DNA from: Rhizobium grahamii
GTDB lineage: Bacteria > Pseudomonadota > Alphaproteobacteria > Rhizobiales > Rhizobiaceae
Assembly (NCBI RefSeq): GCF_009498215.1
Contig: NZ_CP043498.1
Span: 248,001 to 312,000 of the forward strand
Direction of reading: 5' to 3'
DNA: 64,000 bases
The notes below the pieces were generated by a model. It was given only the letters and a program-made list of their open reading frames with translations. It did not search any database and was not told where the DNA came from. The translations under genes were made by a program, and so were the position numbers. Below are positions 20,022-27,840 of the stretch, in pieces (the stretch's first letter is position 1; the number at the start of each line of letters is the position of its first letter).

Positions 20022-21377
20022 ATGATGTTGGCGGATATGCCGTTGGTGCCCGTAAGCCAGAACGAGCTTCAGACTATGGCTTATACGGATCCGTTGACCG
20101 GACTCGGCAACCGCTACCGCATGCGCGATCGCGTTGCACAGATATCGGCCGAACGCGCCAGCGATCCGGCGCCCTTTACCATCGGCATCGCCAACCTCGA
20201 TTCCTTCAAACCGATCAACGATCTCTTCGGATCGTCGGCCGGCGACGAGATCCTCTGCCAGGTCGCGCACCGGCTGAAGGCATGTATTCCTGACGGTGCG
20301 TTGGTGACACGCCACGATGGCGATGAGTTCGCCTTTGTCCTGCCGCTGGTGTTCGAGCGCGCCGGCGCCGAGAAGTTCGGCCAGATGATCCGCGAGGTGC
20401 TGTCCGCGCCCTACGATCTCGGCGATCGCAACGTCCGCCTGTCGGCATCCTTCGGCTTTGCCATCTATCCCTTCGCGGGCGAGGAGTTCGACGAACTTCT
20501 GAAGAGCGCCGAGACGGCGCTTTATCGCTCGAAACGCCGCGGCCGTGGTCAGATCACCGTCTATTCGCGTGAGATCGCCCAGGAAATGAAGCGGGCCACG
20601 CAGCTCGAGCAGGCCTTGAGAAACGCGATCATCTCCGACGCCATCGATGTGCATTTCCAGCCGATCGTTTCACTGGCCAACAGCCAGGTCGTCGGCTTCG
20701 AGGCTCTGGCGCGCTGGAACGATGCCGATCTCGGCTTCGTGTCGCCGGGCGTCTTCGTTCCGCTTGCGGAAGAGCGCGGCTTCATCGACGCCTTGTCCGA
20801 GGCACTGTTGCGAAAGGCGGCGGAAGCCGCACTCTCCTGGCCTCGCGAACTCTTCCTGTCGTTCAACCTGTCTTCCGCCCAGTTGATGGACCCCGGCACC
20901 AGCAGCAGCGTGCTGTCGATCCTCGGGCGTGTCGGTTTCGATCCGCACCGGCTGGAGCTGGAAATCACCGAAACCGCGGTCATGGGCTCCGCCGATACCG
21001 CAAACCGGATCATCGCCGATCTTCGTCAGGCCGGCGTTCGGATTTCGCTTGACGATTTTGGGACCGGCCAATCGAGCCTCGGACGCCTGCGCGACTTCAT
21101 GTTCGACAAGATAAAGATCGATCGCGCCTTCGTTTCCCGCATCAACTCGGATCGCGCGTCAGAGCATATCATCAAGGCGATCCTCACCATGTGCGAGGGG
21201 CTTGATCTGGAAGTCGTTGCCGAAGGTATTGAAGACTATGCGGAGGCCACCAAGCTGCGTGCGCTTGGTTGCGGAATGGGGCAGGGCTACCATTTCGGCA
21301 AGCCGGCCGACAGCATTGCGACGCTGCGCTATCTCCACGAGAACTATTACGATTCAAGCGAACGCGTGAGTGCATAA
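20022..21377 (+). CDS. GGDEF-EAL protein (motif DGDEF), putative cyclic di-GMP phosphodiesterase
   Basis: 451 residues with a GGDEF domain (about 15-175) and an EAL domain (about 190-440). The GGDEF signature is degenerate: RHDGDEFAFVL, with Asp in place of the first Gly, so cyclase activity is doubtful. The EAL domain keeps FEALARW, the ELEITETAVM strand, DDFGTGQSS, KIDRAFV and AEGIED, so hydrolysis of cyclic di-GMP is likely. No membrane segment or N-terminal sensor is present, so input probably comes from another protein, for example the adjacent PAS-receiver protein. ATG 20022 is the first in frame; the ribosome binding site is weak. Confidence 0.92.
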   Translation: MMLADMPLVPVSQNELQTMAYTDPLTGLGNRYRMRDRVAQISAERASDPAPFTIGIANLDSFKPINDLFGSSAGDEILCQVAHRLKACIPDGALVTRHDGDEFAFVLPLVFERAGAEKFGQMIREVLSAPYDLGDRNVRLSASFGFAIYPFAGEEFDELLKSAETALYRSKRRGRGQITVYSREIAQEMKRATQLEQALRNAIISDAIDVHFQPIVSLANSQVVGFEALARWNDADLGFVSPGVFVPLAEERGFIDALSEALLRKAAEAALSWPRELFLSFNLSSAQLMDPGTSSSVLSILGRVGFDPHRLELEITETAVMGSADTANRIIADLRQAGVRISLDDFGTGQSSLGRLRDFMFDKIKIDRAFVSRINSDRASEHIIKAILTMCEGLDLEVVAEGIEDYAEATKLRALGCGMGQGYHFGKPADSIATLRYLHENYYDSSERVSA

Positions 21378-21437
21378 ACGCCAATGGCGCCCCCCTGAGG
21401 GACGCCACCGGTTACGCTATACTCACTGCGCAGTATT

Positions 21438-22052
21438 CTACTTGTTGGTCGTCGAACCGGTTGCCGTGGTATCCATGGCGCCCGGAGCCGGGGCCTTTTC
21501 GGCCGACAGCATCTTCAGCGTCTTGAATTCAGGCGCGGCCTTCAGCGACTCGGCCGTTTCGGAGGTCGTCAGCTTGACGCTGCCGTCCTGCGTGTTCTGG
21601 GCGACCGTGACCTTGTCCATCGGCACTGCGACGTTCTTCTCGCCGATACCAAGGAAACCACCGACACCGATCACCGCAGCGACGAGGCCGCCATCCTTCT
21701 TCATGATCAGGTCGTTCACGCTACCGATGCTTTCGTTCTGGCCGTTATAAACGGACTGACCGATATAGGTGTTGGCGCTGACCTGATCGGCAGACTGTTC
21801 CGTCAGGTACGTGTCGCCGCCAGCCTGGGCCGTGTCGACGGTGGTCGCTGGTGCAGGAGCCTGGGCCGCATCACCGCTCGCTGCAGTTGCATCCGGAACC
21901 TTCGGCGGTGCAGCCGGATCAGCCGGGGCTGCCTGCGTAGCAGGTGCGCCGGGCGTTGCAGGCTGGGTCGCGCTCTGGGAAAAAGCCGTGGGTGCGAACG
22001 CCGCTGCAAACAGGGCGCCGGCGGCAACAGTCGTCAAAAGTTTGCGTGTCAT
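21438..22052 (-). CDS. Secreted PRC-barrel domain protein
   Basis: A 204-residue exported protein. A signal peptide (MTRKLLTTVAAGALFAAAFA, cleavage likely after AFS) is followed by an Ala/Pro/Gln-rich linker of about 60 residues. A PRC-barrel domain follows, with YIGQSVYNGQNESIGSVNDLIM and IGVGGFLGIGEKNVAVPMDKV. Such periplasmic PRC-barrel proteins are numerous in rhizobia; their binding partners are unknown. It converges on the GGDEF-EAL gene (60-base gap). The ATG at 22052 is the only sensible start for the signal peptide. Confidence 0.88.
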   Translation of the reverse strand: MTRKLLTTVAAGALFAAAFAPTAFSQSATQPATPGAPATQAAPADPAAPPKVPDATAASGDAAQAPAPATTVDTAQAGGDTYLTEQSADQVSANTYIGQSVYNGQNESIGSVNDLIMKKDGGLVAAVIGVGGFLGIGEKNVAVPMDKVTVAQNTQDGSVKLTTSETAESLKAAPEFKTLKMLSAEKAPAPGAMDTTATGSTTNK

Positions 22053-22246
22053 ATCGAACCTACCTTTGTATTCCTTCGAGTGATCTCTAGCCTGGCTCAC
22101 CTTGTTCGTTGGTGTATCTACCCGGCCGGTTCCCAATTGAAATGAATGGCTTGGCTATTGGTTCCGATAAAAACACATCGAAAAATTGATAGTATTGAGG
22201 GAACTTTTTCCGTGCTTCCCGCGCGCTACCGCTCCAGCTGGCAACG

Positions 22247-22272
22247 AAAAAGGCGCCGACCTGGGCGCCTTT
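22247..22272 (-). terminator. Rho-independent terminator of the dgo-type operon
   Basis: Read on the minus strand, AAAGGCGCC (22272-22264), a short loop and GGCGCCTTTTT (22257-22247) make a 9-bp GC-rich stem ending in a T-run. It lies 23 bases beyond the corrected stop of the SMP-30 gene and supports that gene end. Confidence 0.8.
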
Positions 22273-22294
22273 CAAGAAGCCGACTGCGTGACGA

Positions 22295-23181
22295 CTAGAG
22301 AATATAGGCCGGGTCGAACCGGCCTCTTACCGCAATGCCGAGCTCGAGCAGCGCGCCCGCATCCGGTTGCATGGCGCGCGCTGCTTCATCCAGACCTTCC
22401 CAGGCTGTCGTGACCGCAAGGCCATCCGCGTCCGCGCCAATGAAGGCCGGGCAGGACGGCTGCGCTGCCGGCACCTTGTAGCGCGCGATGCGAAGTCCGT
22501 CCGGGCTGTAGCGGTCGACTGTTCCGGCACCCCAGCGCGCGTTCCAGATGTAGCCGTCGGCATCGACAACGGAGCCGTCGATGCCCCCGGCTCTTCCATG
22601 GTGTCGACGAGAACGATCGGCTCGCCGGTCGGCAGGCCGGTCTCCGGATCGACCATGACCCGCATCAGCTTGCTGATCCGGGTGTCGGTAAAGTAGCCGA
22701 TCGTACCGTCAGGCGAGAAGCAGATGGAGTTGGGGATGCTGATGGCGTCGAAGATCTTCGTCACCTTGCCGCGCGCAACATGATAGATCGCGCCCGCGTG
22801 GGTTTCCGCGCGCTTGCTCATCGTGCCGATCCACAGCGCGCCCGAGGGATGCGTGCGGCCGTCGTTCGAGCGGTTCTCTGGCTTGTCGTTTTCGAGTGCG
22901 GCATGGAAGGTCAGGTTGCCGGTCTCAGTGTCGCGGACGAAAAGCCCCTGTTCGGTCGCCAGCAACTGTCGGCCGGCGTCGATACGGGCAAGCACGCTTG
23001 CCATCATCGGCAGGGGGTGGACCTTCTTCTCCCTCGTCGAAAGCCGCAGTTCGTGCAGCTCCTTGCCGAGAATGTTGAACCACCACACCGTATTGGTATC
23101 GGGATCGTAGGTCGGCCCTTCGCCAAGCACCGAATTGGTGCTGCAAAGTGTCGTGCCTCCGAACTCATGAATGTCAGTCAT
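22295..23181 (-). CDS. SMP-30/gluconolactonase-family lactonase; frame broken near 22584
   Basis: A six-bladed beta-propeller enzyme that probably opens a sugar lactone. The first 199 residues read normally: VLGEGPTYDPD, metal-site NDGRTHPSG and IPNSICFSPDG. From MEEPG onward the frame turns to nonsense until 22327. With one extra base in the C5 run (22584-22588 on the plus strand), the frame continues as GGIDGSVVDADGYIWNARWG and ends at a TAG at 22295, giving 295 residues, the usual size. This is probably a sequencing deletion. Last gene of an operon with dgoA, dgoK and an SDR; it would hydrolyse the lactone made by the dehydrogenase. Confidence 0.88.
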
Positions 23182-23185
23182 ACGC

Positions 23186-23818
23186 TCAAGCTCCTACCGC
23201 TGCGTCGTAAGCGTAGATGGTCGCCTTGGCGCGCTCGGCAACCTCTGCGACAGTCATTCCCGGCTTGTAGATGCTGGTTCCAAGGCCGAATGCCATGATC
23301 CCGGCCTTCGTATAGTCCGCGAAGTTCTTGTCGGAGACGCCACCGACCGCGGCGATGACGAGTTCCGGCGGCAGGATGGCGCGGATTGCATTGATGCCCG
23401 AAGGGCCGAGCACGCTGGCGGGGAAGAACTTCAGCCCCGTCGCGCCGGCACGTGCGGCCGCCAGGGCTTCCGTCGGCGTGAAGACGCCGGGCATGGTGAC
23501 CATGCCGTAGTCGCGGGCGCGGATGATGACTTCAGGCTCGACGTTCGGCGTCACCAGAAGCTTGCCGCCGGCCGCATGCAGGCTGTCCACGGCTTCGGTC
23601 GTGAGCACGGTGCCCGCGCCGATCAGGCAATCGGCGGGAGCCATCTTGGCGGCGATTTCGATGGATTTGAACGGCTCCGGCGAGTTCAGCGGGATCTCGA
23701 TGGCGGTGAGGCCGTTTTCGATCAGCGCGCCGACGACGGCTTCTGTTTCCGCAGGCTTGATGCCGCGCAGAATGGCGATCAGCGGGCGTTTCATGGCGGG
23801 AAAGGGGATACGGTTCAT
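23186..23818 (-). CDS. dgoA: 2-dehydro-3-deoxy-6-phosphogalactonate aldolase
   Basis: A class I aldolase that splits KDP-galactonate into pyruvate and glyceraldehyde 3-phosphate. 210 residues. The expected active-site residues are present: Glu in LTAIEIPLNS, Thr in GAGTVL and the Schiff-base Lys in GLKFFPAS. The sequence would also fit a KDPG aldolase (Eda); the adjacent dgoK-type kinase favours the galactonate form. Start ATG 23818, with GAAAGCAACAGC just upstream. It lies four bases before the SMP-30 gene. Confidence 0.92.
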   Translation of the reverse strand: MNRIPFPAMKRPLIAILRGIKPAETEAVVGALIENGLTAIEIPLNSPEPFKSIEIAAKMAPADCLIGAGTVLTTEAVDSLHAAGGKLLVTPNVEPEVIIRARDYGMVTMPGVFTPTEALAAARAGATGLKFFPASVLGPSGINAIRAILPPELVIAAVGGVSDKNFADYTKAGIMAFGLGTSIYKPGMTVAEVAERAKATIYAYDAAVGA

Positions 23819-23831
23819 TGCTGTTGCTTTC

Positions 23832-24749
23832 TCAGTTCGGCCAGATGGCTTTGGCGGCTGCCGCGAGCCCCTGGCGTACCGCGGCGTCGGCGTCGATGGT
23901 GGTGTAGGACAAAGATAGTGTCTGGAAGGCCGCTTCATAAAGGCCCTGCAGCCTGCCGGATGCAACGAGGCTGATATCGACCTTGGCATCCGCTGCGGAG
24001 AGCGCTCCGGCGATCTCGAGGCCGATCAGCGTGCCCGAGATCTTCGCCTGTGCGCCGGCTGCGCCCAGTCCATGCAGCAGTTGGCCGGAACGGGCCGTGA
24101 AGAACAGGTTGGTGGCCATGGCCGGGCGCTCGAACGCGGCCCTGACGGCAGCTTCGAAAGCGGCAGGGTCGGCGGGCTGATCCTCGGCGCCGGCAACGGC
24201 GTGCGACAGGATCGTATGCTTGCTGATCGCATCGAACAGCTCACCCGTCATGAAGCTCGAGAAGCCGGTGACGTTGCTGTCGCGCACATGCACCCACTTC
24301 GAGTGCGTGCCGGGCATGCACACCGCCTGCGCGCCGGCGCTTGAGGTGCCGAGAGCGCCGAGGAGCTGCGTTTCCTCTCCGCGCATGACGTCAGGGGTCG
24401 CCTTGTCGCGTTGCGCCAACCCCGGCAGTATCCGGATGTCGCGGCTCTGGCCGGGAACGGAAACGGCTTTGCTCAGGATGGCCGAGAGCGGCGTCGGTAC
24501 ATCGACATAGCCAGCTTCCACCCATCCCTGCTTTGCGCCCGCCATGCCGCAGACGATGACGGGCAGGTCGGCGGGGGCTTCGACCTTCGCCAGATGTGCG
24601 GCAAGCACGGTTTCAAAGCCGGTCTTGGCAGCTGTCGTCATGCCTTCGCCGCTGCGGCTCTCACCGAGAATGCTGCCGTCGGCGCCGATCAGCCACAGCC
24701 TGAAGCTGCTCGTTCCCCAATCGACCGCGATATAAGCGGGATTTGCCAT
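23832..24749 (-). CDS. dgoK: 2-dehydro-3-deoxygalactonokinase
   Basis: Phosphorylates 2-keto-3-deoxygalactonate at C6, the step before DgoA. 305 residues of the DgoK family: AVDWGTSSFRLWLIG near the start and PGTHSKWV in the middle. The start codon at 24749 overlaps the stop of the upstream SDR by one base (TGATG), indicating translational coupling. The longer open frame upstream of this ATG is not used. Confidence 0.94.
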   Translation of the reverse strand: MANPAYIAVDWGTSSFRLWLIGADGSILGESRSGEGMTTAAKTGFETVLAAHLAKVEAPADLPVIVCGMAGAKQGWVEAGYVDVPTPLSAILSKAVSVPGQSRDIRILPGLAQRDKATPDVMRGEETQLLGALGTSSAGAQAVCMPGTHSKWVHVRDSNVTGFSSFMTGELFDAISKHTILSHAVAGAEDQPADPAAFEAAVRAAFERPAMATNLFFTARSGQLLHGLGAAGAQAKISGTLIGLEIAGALSAADAKVDISLVASGRLQGLYEAAFQTLSLSYTTIDADAAVRQGLAAAAKAIWPN

Positions 24750-25519
24750 CAGAAAATGCCTCCATCGACAATAAGAGACTGTGCGCTCACGGCGGAGGCG
24801 CAGTCGGATGCTAGAAACAGGCACGGCCCGACAATAGCGTCGGCGTGCAGAACTTTTTTGATGCACTGGCGCTCGACCGTGCGGGCAATGCCGTCTTCGG
24901 TCAGCCAGAGTTTCATCTGGCGATCGGTCACGATCATGCCGGGAAGGATGCAGTTCACCCGGATGTTGTCACTGCCAAGCTTGCCGGCAAGGCTCTTCGT
25001 CAGGCCGATAACCCCGGCCTTGGCGGTCGAGTAGGCCGGGAAGTCAGGCATGTTGAGCAAAAAGGCGATCGACGACATGTTGATGATGGCGCCACCGCCT
25101 GCCGCCCGCATGTGCGGTGCGACGGCCTGCGACATGAAGAAGACATGCCTGAGGTTGGTCGCCTGGTTGTTGTCCCAGTATTCCTCCGTCACCGTCTCGA
25201 ACTCATGTCGATCGTCGCGCGCCGCATTGTTGACGAGCACGCTGATCGGACCGGAATGGGCCGCGATCTCCTCGACGGTCTGCCGGATCGCGCCGATGTC
25301 GCGCAGATCGGTCTTGTGAAAGCGGACGGGATGCAGGCTGTCGCGCGACAGGCGTTGAGCGAGGTCGCGGCTTTCGTCTTCAGCGATGTCGATGAAAGAA
25401 ACTTTCGCCCCCTGCTTGGCAAAGCCCTCGACGACAGCCGCACCGATGCCCGAGCCGCCGCCCGAGATGAGCACGCTCCGGTCCCTGAATTCCGGAAACT
25501 GGGTCCGAAGTTCCGCCAT
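24749..25519 (-). CDS. SDR-family oxidoreductase, probable sugar 1-dehydrogenase
   Basis: A short-chain dehydrogenase of 256 residues with the NAD(P) motif GGGSGIG, NNAA, the catalytic Ser (NMSSIAF) and YSTAK (Tyr-x3-Lys). As first gene of an operon with a lactonase, dgoK and dgoA, the likely reaction is oxidation of D-galactose or a related aldose to the lactone (DeLey-Doudoroff route). The sugar is inference. No galactonate dehydratase (dgoD) is present in the window and must be encoded elsewhere if this pathway is right. Confidence 0.88.
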   Translation of the reverse strand: MAELRTQFPEFRDRSVLISGGGSGIGAAVVEGFAKQGAKVSFIDIAEDESRDLAQRLSRDSLHPVRFHKTDLRDIGAIRQTVEEIAAHSGPISVLVNNAARDDRHEFETVTEEYWDNNQATNLRHVFFMSQAVAPHMRAAGGGAIINMSSIAFLLNMPDFPAYSTAKAGVIGLTKSLAGKLGSDNIRVNCILPGMIVTDRQMKLWLTEDGIARTVERQCIKKVLHADAIVGPCLFLASDCASAVSAQSLIVDGGIF

Positions 25520-25538
25520 GCATGCTCCTCCTCCGATT

Positions 25539-25555
25539 GTTCCATTATTTGGAAC
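25539..25555. promoter_or_regulatory. Candidate IclR operator
   Basis: GTTCCA (25539-25544), five bases, TGGAAC (25550-25555) is a perfect inverted repeat in the 103-base gap between the divergent SDR operon and the iclR-type gene. A further TGGAAT half-like site follows at about 25568. The position just upstream of the SDR start suits a repressor. Known IclR-family sites are similar A/T-centred palindromes; binding by this regulator is inferred. Confidence 0.55.
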
Positions 25556-25622
25556 TTTATTTGACTATGTGGAATTATCGGATTAGGCTACCCACTCTGT
25601 CAAGGTATCCGGGCGCGCGATC

Positions 25623-26417
25623 ATGGCCACATTGAATAATGAGACGAGGGAGCGTCGCGAAACGGGAACGCTCGGCAAGCTCATGGTTCTCTTGGACATG
25701 GTCGCCTACGCCGAGGGTCCCCTGCGATTTACCGACATCGCGGCGGCAAGCGGCCAGCCGCGTGGCACGCTTCATCGTCAACTCGTTCACCTCGTCGAGG
25801 AAGGCCTGCTCGAACTCGATGCCGATGGCCGCTATTCCACGGGCCTGCGATTGCTGGAGCTTGCGTCGCGAAGTTGGGCACGCAACGAACTGCGTCTAGT
25901 CGCCGAGCCGTATCTGCGCGAACTGCAGGATCTGACCGGCGAAACCGTCCATCTCGGCGTGATCAGGGGCGCATCCGTCATCTATCTCGACAAGGTTGAA
26001 GGTCGGCAGCCGGTTCGCATGTATTCGCAGATCGGCAATGCCTCGCCCATCTATTGCACTGGGGTCGGAAAGGCTGCGCTGTCGCTGCTGCCCGATGACC
26101 GCATTGATGCACTCTTGTCGGAAGTGACCTTTCAGCGCTTCACGCCTGCCACCCACACCCACGAAACGCTGCTTGCCGAGATCGGTGAGATCCGCCGAAA
26201 CTGCGTGGCGTTCGATCGCGAGGAGCATGAAGTTGGCATCCGCTGCGTCGCCGCGCCGATTTCATCCGAAAATCTCTCCTATGTCGGCGGGATCTCGGTC
26301 ACCGGGCCTGCATATCGGTTGACCATGGAGCGGCTCGAGGGGTGGGCCGAAGCTGTCAGGCAGACCGCAAACCGCATTTCGGCCGGCATCCGCATCGGCC
26401 TTGGGCCGCGCCCTTAA
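25623..26417 (+). CDS. IclR-family transcriptional regulator
   Basis: 264 residues. An N-terminal winged helix-turn-helix (about 20-80: LRFTDIAAASGQPRGTLHRQLVHLVEEGLLE) is followed by the IclR effector-binding domain (YCTGVGKAALSLLP, and later GIRCVAAPI). It is divergent from the SDR-dgoK-dgoA-SMP-30 operon and probably controls it and itself in response to a sugar acid such as KDGal. Start ATG 25623 gives a short hydrophilic lead; the ribosome binding site is weak. Confidence 0.92.
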   Translation: MATLNNETRERRETGTLGKLMVLLDMVAYAEGPLRFTDIAAASGQPRGTLHRQLVHLVEEGLLELDADGRYSTGLRLLELASRSWARNELRLVAEPYLRELQDLTGETVHLGVIRGASVIYLDKVEGRQPVRMYSQIGNASPIYCTGVGKAALSLLPDDRIDALLSEVTFQRFTPATHTHETLLAEIGEIRRNCVAFDREEHEVGIRCVAAPISSENLSYVGGISVTGPAYRLTMERLEGWAEAVRQTANRISAGIRIGLGPRP

Positions 26418-26600
26418 CGCTAATTGCGGGTATTCCGCTCACAGTCTTGTGATTTTCTGACGAATCGTCACAATTGCACCCTGTCAATCCCCCGTCCTGG
26501 GGTGTATGTCCAGTTAGCACACATCGTCCGCGCGCATTCAAGGCTTGCGCGGAGAGGTGTTGCAAGTCGAAGTCCCGAAATTCTGAAGTTGAATGCATCG

Positions 26601-27332
26601 ATGAACGCCTCACACTCTGTTACTTCCGTAGACGTCTACGTAAGTGAACTCGCCGGACTGAACACTCAGTTCGACATTTTCCGTTTCATGAAACGAGTGA
26701 CGGAGGCGTATCAGGCGCGTGCCTTCATGGTTTTCAACCTGCCGTCGACAACGACACGCGATCTGCAAAGCAACACCGTCATTACCAACTGGCCGGTAGA
26801 GCTTCTCTCCGCCTATGATCACGAAGGCTTGCTGATCCACAGCCCGGTCATGCGCCGGCTGCGAGGCTCGACGGTTCCCTTCTCCAACGACCTGTCCAAG
26901 GCCAAGCTGGACCGTCCGGACGGCAAGGCGGGTATCGTGTCCGCTCTGTTCGAGCGCTTTCGCATGATGCGCTGTGCCTATTTCCCGACGCATGACCCCT
27001 CGGGTAGCCGTGGCGCGGTATCGTTCTCGGGAGACCGGCAGCCCTTTACCCCGGAAGAGATGCGCGAACTGCACTACCTCTCGAGCCACGTTTTTGACCG
27101 CCTGGCGGAAATTCGGACCCTCGACAATAGGGTCGTCGAAGCCCTGACCGACCGCGAGATCGACTGCTTGAACTGGACGGCGGCGGGCAAGACGAGCGTG
27201 GAAATCGCCGATATCCTTGGATTGTCGGAGCACACGGTCAATCACTACCTCAACCGCGCGACAAAGAAGCTCGACACGGTCAATCGCACGCAGGCCGTCG
27301 CCAAGGCTTTGCGCATCGGCCTCATAAAGTGA
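26601..27332 (+). CDS. LuxR-type regulator, probably a solo lacking homoserine-lactone residues
   Basis: 243 residues: an N-terminal autoinducer-binding-like domain (about 10-165) and a C-terminal LuxR helix-turn-helix (about 175-240: ALTDREIDCLNWTAAGKTSVEIADIL, then SEHTVNHYLNRATKKL). Aligning by eye with TraR, Tyr61 is kept (SAY), but Trp57 is Leu (WPVELL) and Asp70 is Ser (HSPV, with Pro71 kept). The Trp85 region reads VPFSND. A normal acyl-homoserine lactone is therefore unlikely to bind in the usual way. No luxI-type synthase is nearby. ATG 26601 is preferred; TTG 26589 is possible. Confidence 0.87.
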   Translation: MNASHSVTSVDVYVSELAGLNTQFDIFRFMKRVTEAYQARAFMVFNLPSTTTRDLQSNTVITNWPVELLSAYDHEGLLIHSPVMRRLRGSTVPFSNDLSKAKLDRPDGKAGIVSALFERFRMMRCAYFPTHDPSGSRGAVSFSGDRQPFTPEEMRELHYLSSHVFDRLAEIRTLDNRVVEALTDREIDCLNWTAAGKTSVEIADILGLSEHTVNHYLNRATKKLDTVNRTQAVAKALRIGLIK

Positions 27333-27840
27333 CGTTTGCTCAAATCGCAGGCGAATGTCTGCTCCAAGCCTAAAATTGCATCAAATTCCGCGCGGCCGTT
27401 GTGCCGCACTTTAGGAATACGGCGTTCAAACAGCATCTTTTCAACTGGCACATTTTCTGCTTCTTTATTTTCAGCGGTCCAGAGGGGACCTGGTAACGAC
27501 GCCGTATGAATGGCGCGACCTGCACACCGCCGTTCGATGCCGCGGCCGCCTTTTGGCGTGCTTGGCCTCGAACGGCGGTTGTTGCATTTTTGATACTCGG
27601 TTTCCTGCATCGCCCGTCGAAGCAATTGTTAACTCGCTCTGGGCTGGTCTTTCGCCGCGGCTACCCTACAAAATCTACTGATTGGAGATGGCCGTTGTGC
27701 GATCAGGGCGAAAGCCCGGCGGACTTGGTGGCGCAACGGTCATTCTTCACGCTCTGTCGACGGGCCGCCCGCTGCGATTTTGTTTGGCGAAGCCGCGGCT
27801 CTCCTCTATCTAGTTTGCCGAAACAGGCAGTGAGGATGGA
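27333..27840. other. 508-base gap without a supported gene
   Basis: Between the LuxR gene and mrp. Frames here have no ribosome binding site or family resemblance; a plus-strand frame from 27506 overlaps the hairpin and runs into the mrp start. No tRNA was seen. The strongest signal is the hairpin at 27527-27578. The segment may carry the mrp promoter or a small RNA. Confidence 0.5.
27527..27578 (+). other. Long hairpin in the luxR-mrp gap, possible small-RNA end
   Basis: CCGCCGTTCGA (27527-27537) pairs perfectly with TCGAACGGCGG (27568-27578). The interior can extend the stem (CGGCCGCC TTTTGG CG...GGCC). A T5 run follows 10 bases later at 27586-27591. This could be the 3' end of an unannotated transcript or a terminator behind the LuxR gene. 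Confidence 0.4.
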
